Assembly: GCA_033557465.1 (NCBI GenBank) | Contig: CM066035.1 | Location: 248,018,869-248,082,868 of the forward strand | DNA length: 64,000 nt | Origin: Ichthyophis bannanicus | Lineage: Eukaryota; Chordata; Amphibia; Gymnophiona; Ichthyophiidae | Reading direction: 5' to 3' | Shown here: piece after piece, positions 23,601 through 33,000 of the stretch | Numbering within the stretch: the first letter of the stretch is position 1 | Layout of the letters: each line of letters begins with the position of its first letter | Translations under genes and position numbers: made by a program | Notes under the pieces: model-generated | Databases searched by the model: none | What the model saw: the letters and a program-made list of their open reading frames with translations, nothing else | What the model was told of the DNA's origin: nothing

Positions 23601-25614
23601 CTTATAGTTGTTGTTTCTGGTTAGCCTGATGAGAGTTTGGATTCTTCAGACCAGGGCGATGCCTTCCCTGCTTAGAAACATCTGTATGATGGGCAGGAGA
23701 AGAATGAAACCTTCTCCTCCTAGAGGAAGAAGGTTTGGTAGGGCATTTCCTACCTACTGGAGAAGGAGAAGGCTTAGAATAGCCCTCAGAAACAGGGAAG
23801 TCAGTGAACCACTGAGCAACCTAACGTAACGCTTCCTTATTGAAGATATTTTCTCCAGTGCAAGGAGTATTACCCAGTCTTTGTTGTGCCCATTTGTCTA
23901 AGTCTGAAGCTTGGAGCCAGGCTCTACGTCGTGCCCCTATAGCTATAGCAGAAGTCCTGCTAACAGAATCAAAAGAGTCTAGGGAAGCACGAGTCAGAAA
24001 CCAAGAAATATTCTGAACATGACTAAGGAGACAAGAATAGTCTGCAGTCTTGGGCTCTGAGAGAAAAGGAGTCAAAAGATGTAATTTCTTTGTGACCTCC
24101 TGAAGAGATAGACCCATATAAAAAAAGATATGAGAGAACTCTTGCTGACAGCATGGATGTCTGGAAGGTTTGACATCCAAAGGCATCTAGTGTCCTAGAC
24201 TCACGACCTGGTGGGTAAGAAGAGTGCTTTTTCTTACTTTTCACCTTTCTCATTGCTGATTCCACTACAAAGGAATGATGAGGGAGTTGAGTCTTCTGAA
24301 AACCTGGAGAAGGGGGCACCTAATATAAAAGATCAGTTGCTCTAGAAGGTGGGGTGCTTCCCACATTCTTAGAAGAAGATCCTGCAAGGAATAATGCAAG
24401 AGAAGCATTATGTTTGACTTTGTATCGGTAGAAACAGAGCCTTGTGTAGGATCATGGCCAGGGATAGGAATGGCAAGTGATCTTGCAACTTCCAGGAGAA
24501 AACTCTGAAAAGCAGGATCTTCAAAGAGAAGTTCCCCTGGACAGGCTAGATGGGAAGACCTAGCCCGAGCACCGAAGAACTTATCTACATGGTGCAAAGA
24601 AGAATCCCTAAAGGATGGATGTCTGTACTGGAGGTCAAGACTTGTGACAGGTAGTACAGCATCGTCCATGCCCGGTATCGACTCCAGACTTGGTAAAGAA
24701 AGGAGCGATCCAGGTGAAAGAAGCATGGAAGAAACTGGTCCCGATGCTACTGCAGTTACTGGTACCGACACCGATACCGGTAGCACTGCTGCTGGAATCG
24801 AAGACGATACCGACATCGGAGCAGCCATCGGTGGCAGCTCAATCGGTATCGAGGTAACCGAATGCTTTGGAAAAGTAGCTTCGGAACCTAACGTCCGGTA
24901 TCGATAGATGTCGGTACCGAGACGTGTCGGTACCCAGTCTTCCAGACTAGAGATCGATTCCAGACTCGGCATCGAAGGAAGCGAGTCTATCGATGCATGT
25001 CTGGAGGGTACCGACCTCGGTGGTAGTATCGGTGTCGATACCGATACTGGAAAGTCAATCTGGAACGTATCCAGCGGTCCCGTAGGTACCGAGGAGGCCA
25101 GATGACGATCCTGGGTGAGGAGTGTTAAGTCCAACACCAGTGCCGATGCCGGGGTATCGGTACTGCCCGAAGCAGATGCCACCACCGAGCATGGCTCAGG
25201 TATGTTCTGTGAGGGGTGAGCCCCAGGAACAACCTGAAACCCCTCATAAGCTTTGGAGGCCGAAACCTCCCGCCAGGGTTTTGAAGCCAGGGGACCCTCG
25301 AGGGCAAGGCCGGAGCCGTCTGCATGCTGTGCATGAGACTTACCACTCGAGGGCTGGCTAGTCTTAACAGACTGTTTGTGGGTTACCTGATCCTGTGAAG
25401 AGGAAGAAACGGTCGGTGCCCTGATACCAGAAGGAAACCAGGTATCGAGGGAGACTTGATGTCGACCCTCTCTTCTTACCAAATCGCAGCCAAACGGCTC
25501 CGGAGGAAAAAGGTCAGGACCCAAACAGGTTAGACACCAGTTTCTGGAGTCTAAAAATAAAGATGTACCGCCACAATTTAAACATTTCTTAGAGGAAGTG
25601 GCAGGCGGTTCCAT
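23600..25614 (-). pseudogene. D2 gag-like gene, nearly open
   Basis: An open frame of 452 codons (25623 to 24265) starts MFLMEPP; I prefer the second Met at 25614 because D1, D3 and D6 start close to the Cys motif. It has CLNCGG then WCLTCLGPD (CxxC/CxxC), a Ser/Pro/Val-rich middle with one copy of the block that is repeated in D1, and the conserved PSPGFQKTQLPHHSFVVES. One frameshift near 24300 moves reading to 24023-24319 and another to 23821-24186 (AIAIGARRRAWLQASDL). A basic, Arg/Ser-rich tail continues to about 23600. Probable structural or nucleic-acid-binding protein. Confidence 0.78.
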
Positions 25615-25823
25615 GAGGAACATGGAGAGGCCTAGGAGGCCTAAAAAAGTTAAGACAGTGAGGGAAAAAAATTCCCTGAAGAAAAAATATCACAGAAAAA
25701 AGAAACACCGGCGGTACCGGTTGAGTCGAGGAGACAGCCGCGACCACAAGAAAAATAAAGAAATAAAAGGAGAATTTTCAGCGGTGACAGGAGAACGTCC
25801 TGCCGGCTCCGCGGAAAAACGAA

Positions 25824-25988
25824 AACTGAGGAGAGACAGTTGGGAAAGGCAGGAAGGCAGCACGCAGGCACTGTGGAATGCTCCCAAAAGCTTTCTTATT
25901 GGACGCTGGGGAGCGTTCCCGCGCAGGCTCCGTCGGTACCGACGTACCCATATGTGAAGACTCATTCCTGCTTGTTCCTGGAGATAGC
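25824..25988. repeat. D2 right inverted terminal repeat
   Basis: Complement of 20911-21024 plus 19535-19614. It contains CTTTCTTATTGGACGCTGGG and GGCTCCGTCGGTACCGACG, and ends CCTGGAGATAGC. Confidence 0.88.
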
Positions 25989-25997
25989 TATATCCTT

Positions 25998-27676
25998 GGG
26001 AGAGTGGAAATCTGGTCCAATCTGGCAGCTGTGATCTCTTATGTGGGCGCTTTTGTGCTGTTTGCTGAAGTCTACTGCCTTATTTAAAGCTGGGCTATGC
26101 CGTGGACACAGATGCAGGCACGTCCCTCAGGCGCATGCTCGAAGGGGTGTGACCAAAGGGGCAGGTTATGCCCCGTGGCACCCCTTAGGCGCACTTCGGA
26201 GAGCTGTGGAGGCATTTTGTAAGTTTCTAGTTGCAATGGGGAAGAGAAGAAAGAAGATTTTTCCCGCTGTACCAACTATGAAATCTTCAAAGATCGAAGG
26301 TCCTCTGGATAAACATTTGATAAGGTGGGTTATGGAGGACTGTAGCCCTGATGCATCTGCTTCTGTAAGTACTTCATCATTTTCCTCTTCTCCGGCTGGG
26401 GGGTTAACCCCACCCCATTTGTCACTGGATCGGGTTGTCCTGGTTGTAGAGGGAGTGGGAGCCATCTCGTCTCCCACTGCTCTGGCACCAGTTCCTGAAC
26501 AATCTTTGGTCCTGGAAAGCCCAGTTGTCAAGCAGATTTCTTTGCCTAAAGTCATTCAAGTTCCATCACTGGTGGGGGGGGGATTCTTTAATTAAATGCC
26601 CCCCCCCCTCAGGATGTGACTCTTAAGGACATCTGGGCTGTTACCTGGACTAAAGCTGTTTTAACAGGAACTATGAGGCAAATTGAAGAATTTACTAGAG
26701 ACCCTGTTGCTAAGTTTGTCGATTATGATGCACAGTTGGATGTGGTTGGGGAAGGGCTGAGTCAGATGGAAGCCAAGTTGGGCACTGCTCAGGCAGTATC
26801 TGTGGCTTCTGTTGAAGATAGTTTGTATCTTCATAGGCAATATGAAGTGTTTGATAACTGGTCACGTTCTAAAAATTTGAGATGTCTGAATTTTCCTATT
26901 ACGCACTACCTATCCCCATTTATTTTATTTTATAAATATTTGAAAGAAGTTTTGATGTTTGGGCAATCTGTAGATTTTAAGGTGGCTAATTTGTACTATG
27001 TTTCTAGGTTTAAGAGAGTGGTTAGTGATGGGGGAAGTGGGGAAGTGGGGAGCCTGACCAGCTGATATCCCCTCACATCTTGGATATATCTGACTTTCTT
27101 GAATCCTTGAGTGACTTTAATAGTCATGTTTGTATCCGAGTTGGATAAGAATTCAGTTTTGAAGGCATATTTTCCTAAAAAAGATGTTCTTTTTTGTGGG
27201 CAAAAGGTCATTCTTTTCCCTGATGTGTCCTGCACAACTCAACTTCGCCATAAGGCTTTTTTAGAATTAAAAGATCATAAACTTGCATTGGGAGCTACTT
27301 ATTTTTCTTAAGTTCCCATGCAAATGTGTGGTTGGCCACCATGGGAAGAGCTATTGCTTTTTGGATCCTGATCAATTGTTGTTTTTTTCTTAGTAAGCAT
27401 GCGTCTCAATCCTTGTTGGTGACGAGTTAGTATATTGGGGTTTATTTGTTTGACACACTGCCTAAGATGATTTACTTTTTGAATTTTTTTCCCTTTATTT
27501 TTAATTAATATGTTTTCTACTTTTCCTTAATGTGGACGTGTATGCATTTTATGTGGTAGTATAAGTGGGGTGGTTTATTCGGCTTTCTATGTTTATTATG
27601 TTTTGTTTTTCAGTATATTGCTTGATTGATGATTGTTATCACATACGATTTAAATAAAGTATAAAAATAAAAAAAA
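25998..27676 (+). mobile_element. L1-like element carrying ORF1 only (half-L1 style)
   Basis: It is flanked by AGCTATATCCTT on both sides (25986-25997 and 27677-27688), a 12-base target duplication. It ends in an A-rich tail after AATAAAGTATAAAAATAAAA. Only an ORF1-type protein is encoded, with no endonuclease or reverse transcriptase. It landed exactly at the right border of D2, so it is younger than D2, which is younger than the CR1. Confidence 0.85.
26237..27370 (+). pseudogene. L1-type ORF1 protein, broken
   Basis: It starts MGKRRKKIFPAVP at 26237. A shift at the C run near 26596 moves reading to 26616-27065, with NWSRSKNLRCLNFPITH and FYKYLKEVLMF, the RRM-like core region of L1/Tx1 ORF1 proteins. 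After a stop at 27063 the same frame resumes (27111-27311) with FPKKDVLFCGQKVILFPDVS and RHKAFLELKDHKLALGATYF, the typical C-terminal domain. ORF1 proteins bind the element's RNA as trimers and act as nucleic-acid chaperones. Two stops and one frameshift make this copy inactive. Confidence 0.8.
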
Positions 27677-27688
27677 AGCTATATCCTT

Positions 27689-28958
27689 TTTAAGATATGG
27701 CGACCAGAATTGCACATAATAGTCAAGGTATGGCCACACCATGGAATGATACAGAGGCATCATAATATCCTTTGTTTTATTTTCCATTCCTTTCCTTAGG
27801 ATTCCTAGCATTCTATTTGCTTTCTTGGCTGCTGCTGCACACTGCGTGGAGGGTTTCAACATGTTTCAGGTGCCTTCTCTGACCCTTTTCAAATTCAGGC
27901 TGAAAACTCACCTCTTTGCCGCTTTCAGATCTTGACTCAACTGATCTACTTATGTCGTCTGTCTTGACTAGATTGTAAGCTCTGATGAGCAGGGACTCTC
28001 TCTTACATGTCTATGCAGCACCGCGTATATCTTGTAGCACTATACAAATGCTCAGTAGTAGTTATCCACGATGATGCTCAAATCTCTTTCCCTAGTGGTG
28101 GTTCCTAACCATAGTTTGGGTTGTTCTTTCCTAGGTGCATAACTTTGCACTTCTCCAATTTAAATTTCATCAACCATTTGGATGCCCAGTCTTCCAATTT
28201 ATCAAGGCCCTCTTGCAATTTTTCACAATCCTTATGGGTTTTAACAACTTTGAATAATTTTGTGTCATCTGCAAATTGTATTACCTCACTTGTTATTCCC
28301 ATTTCCAGGTCATTTACGAATATGTTAAAAAGCAGTGCATCCGGCACTGATCCCTGGGGTACTTCACTATTTACATTTCTCCACTGGGAAAATTGGACAT
28401 TTAGCCCTGCCCTCTGCTTCCCATCTTTAACCAGTTCCTGATCTACAATAGTACACTGACTCCTATCCCATGACTTTTTCATTTTGCCAAGAGTCTCTCA
28501 TGAGGGACCTAGTCAAAGGCTTTCTGAAAATCCAAATACACTGTATCAACCGACTCACCTTTGTCTATCTGTTTATTCACACCTTCAAAAAAAACATCAG
28601 ATTAGTAAGACAAGACTTTCCTTGGCTAAAGCCATGACTATCTACATGTTCAGTAATTTTGTTCTTTATAATGGTGTCTACCATTTTGCCCGGTACTGAC
28701 GTCAGGCTAACCAGTCTGTAGTTTCCTGGATCGTCCCTTCTTAAAAATTGGCATTACACTGACCATCCCCCAATCTTCAGGTATTACAGACGATTTTAAT
28801 GATAGTTCACAGATTACTAATAGTAGATCTGCAATCTCATATTTCAGTTCTTTCAACACCCTTGCATGTATACCATTCAATCCAGGTGATCTGCTACCCT
28901 TCAGTTTATCAAATAATTGTAATACATCTTTCCAGTGTATTGATGTTTCTAAATGCAC
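27689..28958 (-). pseudogene. CR1/L2-group LINE ORF2 (reverse transcriptase part), continuing from 19534
   Basis: The minus strand begins at about 28958 with WKDVLQLFDKLKGSRSPGLN, then GIHARVLKEL, SVIPEDWG and PIFKKGR. It continues through CLTNLMFF and DDTKLFKVV to MHLGKNNPNYG, and then to RMLGILRKGMENKTK near 27780. It carries many stops and frameshifts. It is 5'-truncated, so the endonuclease domain is absent. A short L2-group fragment (27862-28062) interrupts it. Together with 18978-19534 it makes one LINE copy of about 1.8 kb. Confidence 0.85.
27862..28062 (+). mobile_element. L2-group LINE 3' fragment
   Basis: Contains TTTCAAATTCAGGCTGAAAA (protein tail FQIQAENSPL), AGATTGTAAGCTCTGATGAG and TTGTAGCACTATACAAATG, the characteristic 3' end of L2-type LINEs and their SINEs. 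It interrupts the CR1 between CTTTCAACATG-like and TTATCCACGATGATG sequence. Confidence 0.7.
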
Positions 28959-29107
28959 AGGTAACTAGCATCTGTAGACTTGCCACAATGTGGGCAGTAT
29001 GAAAATTGCCATATACCCACCATCCATGTTTTAGCACATAGAATATATGATTCTCCTTATCAAAAGTACCAATCAATATTTTCATATGAATCATGTATAA
29101 TACTTAC
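28959..29107. other. Unique intronic DNA downstream of MAL-like exon 3
   Basis: A short non-repetitive stretch between the CR1 and the exon. It includes the splice donor complement at 29102-29107. Confidence 0.6.
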
Positions 29108-29227
29108 CACTGCTGCAATGTTTTCTTGATAAACTTTACCCTTCCCTACTGTTCCTCTCGTAGCAACGGCTTGTAACACTGCAGCACTCAGGTAGAACAA
29201 AGCAGCGAGGCAATGGTAGAAGGCATC
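29108..29227 (-). CDS. MAL: MAL-like MARVEL-domain gene, internal exon (exon 3 of MAL)
   Basis: This is a 120-base exon of 40 open codons in phase 0, with TTCCAG just before it and GTAAGT just after it on the minus strand (complement at 29102-29107). The translation begins DAFYHC, continues AALFYLSAAVLQAVA and ends YQENIAAV. This is the order expected for the third membrane segment and second outer loop of MAL directly after the exon at 63779-63961, and the phases of the two exons agree. It sits in a small island of unique DNA between a CR1 copy and DIRS element D3. The next exon should encode the fourth membrane segment and C-terminus; I looked for it on the minus strand down to base 1 and did not find it. 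It is either outside the window or too diverged to see. Confidence 0.85.
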
Positions 29228-29488
29228 CTGGAATAGCGTTCAACACATCAAATTAAAAGTCAATACATTTAAACGAAGATTAGTAGTTAAGGGGCAATGA
29301 ACCAGAGGAAACACCTCAATATGATTTACAGTTAAAAATAAACTGAAATATAATGTCCGTTTTTAAACATTTTCACTCTGACTTTAGAAGCAGTTTTCAA
29401 AACTGTTTTATACTGAAAAAAAAAATGACGAGTCTTCAGCCACCAAGGAGGCTGTTTAAAACTGCTTACTGTTCAGAAAGCCAGACAA
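29228..29488. other. Unique intronic DNA upstream of MAL-like exon 3
   Basis: Holds the acceptor (complement of CAG at 29228-29230) and about 260 bases with no repeat or other exon recognised. Confidence 0.6.
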
Positions 29489-29679
29489 AGAGTAGTTACT
29501 CACCTGTAACAGGTGTTCTCCAGGAGCAGCAGGAATCAGTCCTCACTTATGGGTGACGTCGGCGCCGACGGAGCCCTCGCGGAGCAATTTTCCCCAGCTT
29601 TCGAAGAAAGCTTTTGGGAATTGCAGTGCGCATGCGCGGTCCCCTTCCCGCCCAAGGGTGCCATCTTGCTCAGTCTGAT
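29489..29679. repeat. D3 left inverted terminal repeat
   Basis: Complementary to 35120-35285 over about 165 bases with few mismatches. Shared landmarks are GTGACGTCGGCGCCGACGGA, CCCCAGCTTTCGAAGAAAGC and GCCATCTTGCTCAGTCT. Confidence 0.9.
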
Positions 29680-29760
29680 GACATAGCGAAAGACAGCAAA
29701 AAAGTTAGCAAAAACATATAAAACGAATGACTGCAACTCCAAGGGGAGGAGGGAGGGTAG

Positions 29761-29858
29761 TGAGGACTGATTCCTGCTGCTCCTGGAGAACACCTGTTAC
29801 AGGTGAGTAACTACTCTTTCTCCAGGACCAAGCAGAAAGTCAGTCCTCACTTATGGGA
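29761..29858. repeat. D3 internal complementary region
   Basis: The left half is the complement of 29489-29550 (ACACCTGTTACAGGTGAGTA). The right half is the complement of 35245-35285 (TCTCCAGGACCAAGCAG, AGTCAGTCCTCACTTATGG). Confidence 0.9.
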
Positions 29859-29995
29859 CTCCCAAGCTTAAGGCTACCGGAGGCCTCAAGCCGAAGATTG
29901 AGCTCCCCCTAGCTCAACAGTACAGAAGGAAGGAATCTTCTCTGAATACCAATCCGGCCGGTAGCCCAACACCAGGGCCGGAGGGTAGGAGTTGC

Positions 29996-31080
29996 CTAGA
30001 CCTCAAAGAGATTGTGGAGGACTGCCTGTCCGAAAGCACTGTCCCTGCGGGACTCCCTCTCCAGGCAGTAATGAGCCGCAAACGTCTGGCTTGAAGACCA
30101 AGTAGTGGCCCGGCAGATGTCCGCCAACGGAACAGAGCGGAGGTGAGCCACTGATGCAGCCTTCGCCCTGACACGGTGAGCCGTGACTCGACACTCTAAG
30201 GAGAGGCCGGCTGCCCCATAAGCCCAGGCAATACAGTCAGCTACCCAGATGGACAAAGTACGCTTAGAGACGGGTACACCCAACCAATTGGGGTCAAAAG
30301 ATACAAAAAGCTGGACAGCTTTCCTATGCTCTCGCGTACGGTCAAGATAGAAGGATAAAGCTCTTCTACAGTCCAGGGTATGCAGAACAGTTTCAGCTCG
30401 GCTGGAATGCGGCCTGGGAAAGAAGGTCGGAAGAACCACCTCTTAATTGATGTGAAAAGTGGAGACCACCTTTGGAAGAAATATAGGGTGAGTCCGTAAG
30501 ACCACCCTATTCTTGTAGAACCTAGTGTATGGGGGCTCCGACACTAGGGCCTGTAGTTCACTAACATGCCTAGCGGAGGTAAGGGCTACCAAGAAGAGAG
30601 TTTTCCAGGAGAGGAAACGAAGAGAGCAGGTAGCCATGGACTCAAAAGGTGGACAGGTAAGCCTTTGCAAGACCACATTGAGATCCCAGTCAGGAGCTGG
30701 AGGGCGCAACGGAGGCTTAAGCAGAAGGCGGCCCCTGAGAAAACGCGCCACCAAGGGGTGCAAGGAAAGAGGCTGGCCCTCCACCGGCGAATGATGTGCA
30801 GAGAGAGCACTGAGGTGGACCCTGACAAGAGTTGGATTTGAGGCCCAGATCGGAGAGGTGAAGCAAATATTGCAGTACCACCGATACTAAGCAGGCGAAG
30901 GGGTCCTCAGAGCGCTGAGAACACCAGACTGAGAAGCGATGCCATTTAAGGGCGTAAGATTTCCGGGTGGAAGGTCGCCGAGACGCCAGGACGACCGCTT
31001 CCACCTCCGGAGGAAGCAGGAGCGGAGCAAGGACTACCTTTTCAGCAGCCAGGCCATCAGATGAAGGGCCCGGAGGTTGG
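29996..31080 (-). pseudogene. D3 tyrosine recombinase, broken
   Basis: The N-terminal part (31080 to about 30850) reads LASRRPSTRKSYALKWHRFS, then LQYLLHLSDLGLKSN. A frameshift near 30840 moves to 30443-30784, which holds the first catalytic Arg region as TSARHVSELQAL (D4 and D6 have ARR). A TAA at 30440-30442 splits HIN from EVVLP. The last block 29996-30439 has the HxxR box in TAHRVRAKA and the Tyr in AAHYCLERES. It would integrate the circular DNA copy. The N-terminus overlaps the end of pol in another frame, as in other DIRS elements. Confidence 0.82.
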
Positions 31081-33000
31081 GGTGCAGGAGAGTACCCTGA
31101 TCCTGGGTCAGGAGATCGGGCTGAAACCCCAGAGGAAGAGGGGTGTCCACCGCTAGCTGTAGGAGCAGAGGGAACCAGGGTTGTCTCGGCCACCGGGGCG
31201 CTACCAGGATCACAGAGGCCCTGTCCTGGACAAATTTGAACAGCGTCCGGGACACAAGTGGCGTGGGAGGAAAGGCATACAGTAGGCCCGTGGACCACGA
31301 GATGAGGAAAGCATCTGGCGCTATTCTGAGAGGATGCGGGTGCCGGGAGCAGAACCTGGTAAGTTGCCGGTTCAGAGGACTGGCAAAGAGATCCACGGTG
31401 GGGAGGCCCCACCTGCGGAAGATCCCCTGGACAACTACGGGGTTCAACCTCCATTCGTGCGGCTGCAGAATCCGGCTCAGTTTGTCGGCCAGGTAATTTT
31501 CCTGCCCGGGCAGGTAAACAGCCTTGAGGAGGATGTCGTGGTCGACTGCCCAAGAGCACAGTCTCCGAGCCTCCTGACAGAGAAGGAGGGAGCCCATGCC
31601 CCCCTGTTTGTTCACGTAGAACATGGCAACCTGATTGTCCGTCTGTACCAGTACAGACTGATGAGAAGTGAGGTGAGAGAAGGTCCGCAGAGCTAGGCGG
31701 ATCGCTCGTAGCTCCAGGAAATTTATCTGCTGAGCAGCCTCCCAAGGTGTCCAAAGGCCTTGAGTGCATGCTCCCCAGCAATGCGCTCCCCATCCCAGGA
31801 GAGAGGCATCTGTCGTTAGCACCTGGGAAGGTGGAGGAGACTGAAAGGGCATGCCGAGTACCAGATTGGGCAGGTGAAGCCACCATCTCAGAGAGGAGAC
31901 CAGGCGGTCGGAGATCTGTATTAAGTCCATCAGGCTCCCGGTGGCCTGATGCCATTGAGTGCGAAGGCTCCACTGAGCCGGCCGCATATGCAGACGGGCA
32001 TTCGGAGTGACATGGACCGTGGAGGCCATATGACCAAGCAGTTGCAGGAATTGTCTGGCCGAAACAGGTGACGTGCTGTGGAACCTGCCGGCCAGGGCCA
32101 TGAGCCTGTCGGCCCGTTCCTGAGGCAGGAAGGCACGAGCCTGCAGAGTGTCCAGCCGTGCTCCCATGAATTTGAGGTCCTGAGAGGGGAGCAAAGTGGA
32201 CTTTTCGAAGTTTATGACGAAGCCCAGGTGCTGAAGCCCAAGTGCTGAAGCAGAGCCACTGTGCGCTGAGTGGCCTGAGTGACCTCTGGGGAAGACTGTG
32301 CCCGGATGAGCCAGTCGTCCAGGTAGGGGAAGACGAAGAGGCCTTGAAGCCTCAGGAAGGCTGCCACCACTGCCAGGCATTTCGTGAACACCCTGGGAGT
32401 GGCAGATAGGCCAAAGGGCAGTACGCGGTACTGATAATGATTCCCTGCCACCACAAATCGTAGATATTGCCGGTGGTCCGGATGAATAAGGATGTGAGTA
32501 TAAGCATCCTTTAGATCCAAGGAGCATAGCCAATCTCCCTGCTGGAGGTAGGGCAGTAGGATTCCAAGGGTAAGCATTTTGAACTTTTCCCGCTGCAGGA
32601 ACTTGTTGAGGTTGCATAGGTCCAGGATGGGTCTGAGGCCTCCTGTCCTTTTTGGTACCAGGAAGTACCTGGAATAAAACCCGTGCCCCACAGATGGTGG
32701 GGCACTGGCTCCACAGCCTGTTCCCGAAGCAGGCCTTGCAGCTCCTGCAGGAGTAAGTCCCTGTGGAGAGGGGGTCTTGGAGGCTCCCCTTGAAAGTAGG
32801 AGGGAGGCACCTGGTGAAAATGTAGGAGGTAGCCCTTTTGAACCACCTGCAGCACCCAGGAATCGGATGTTATGGCTGACCACCTGTGGGCAAAGTGGGT
32901 CAGCCGGCCCCCCGTGCTGAGCAAAAGCTGCGTAGGGGGAGAGGCTATGCTGGCATAGTCAAAAACCCCCACCCTGCTGAGCAGGGGCCGGTGTAGCGGG
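31034..33000 (-). pseudogene. D3 RT/RNase H/methyltransferase-like pol, broken
   Basis: The reverse transcriptase (32883-32212) has YFLVPKRTGGLRPILDL, SLDLKDAYTHILIHP, LPFGLS and YLDDWLIRAQ. A 14-base tandem duplication at about 32222-32249 shifts the frame just after the YLDD domain. The downstream 527-codon frame (32617-31034) holds RNase H with LTTDASLLGWGAH, LELRAI, VQTDNQVAMFYV and ENYLADKLSR (all four acidic residues), then DLFASPLNRQ and LYAFPPTPL of the C-terminal methyltransferase-like region. A second frameshift lies upstream near 32690. Only a few lesions separate it from an open gene. Confidence 0.85.
32222..32249 (-). repeat. 14-base tandem duplication disrupting D3 pol
   Basis: On the minus strand CTTCAGCACTTGGG is followed at once by CTTCAGCACCTGGG. 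The extra 14 bases shift the reading frame between LQHLGF and VINFEKS. Confidence 0.8.

Larger units (their letters stand above)
19535..25988 (-). mobile_element. D2: non-autonomous DIRS-type retrotransposon, gag only
   Basis: Left end ATAGTTACTTACCTGTAACA and right end TGCTTGTTCCTGGAGATAGC; both complements join in the ICR at 21109-21204. In element order it has a right inverted repeat (25824-25988), gag (23600-25614), about 2.4 kb of non-coding DNA with a TA microsatellite, the ICR and the left inverted repeat. The left repeat is split by a 1296-base hAT element. There is no pol or recombinase. It sits in a CR1 at AAAGC, with AGC present at both borders. It is the best copy of the gag-only subfamily and shares its non-coding interior with D1. 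Confidence 0.9.

Noticed and set aside
1..29107. Last exon of the MAL-like gene
   Set aside because: I scanned the non-transposon DNA on the minus strand for the fourth membrane segment and C-terminus and found no match with a splice acceptor.
30717..31973. A 418-codon open frame on the minus strand
   Set aside because: Mostly the shadow of D3 pol; only about 31080-30850 reads as recombinase.
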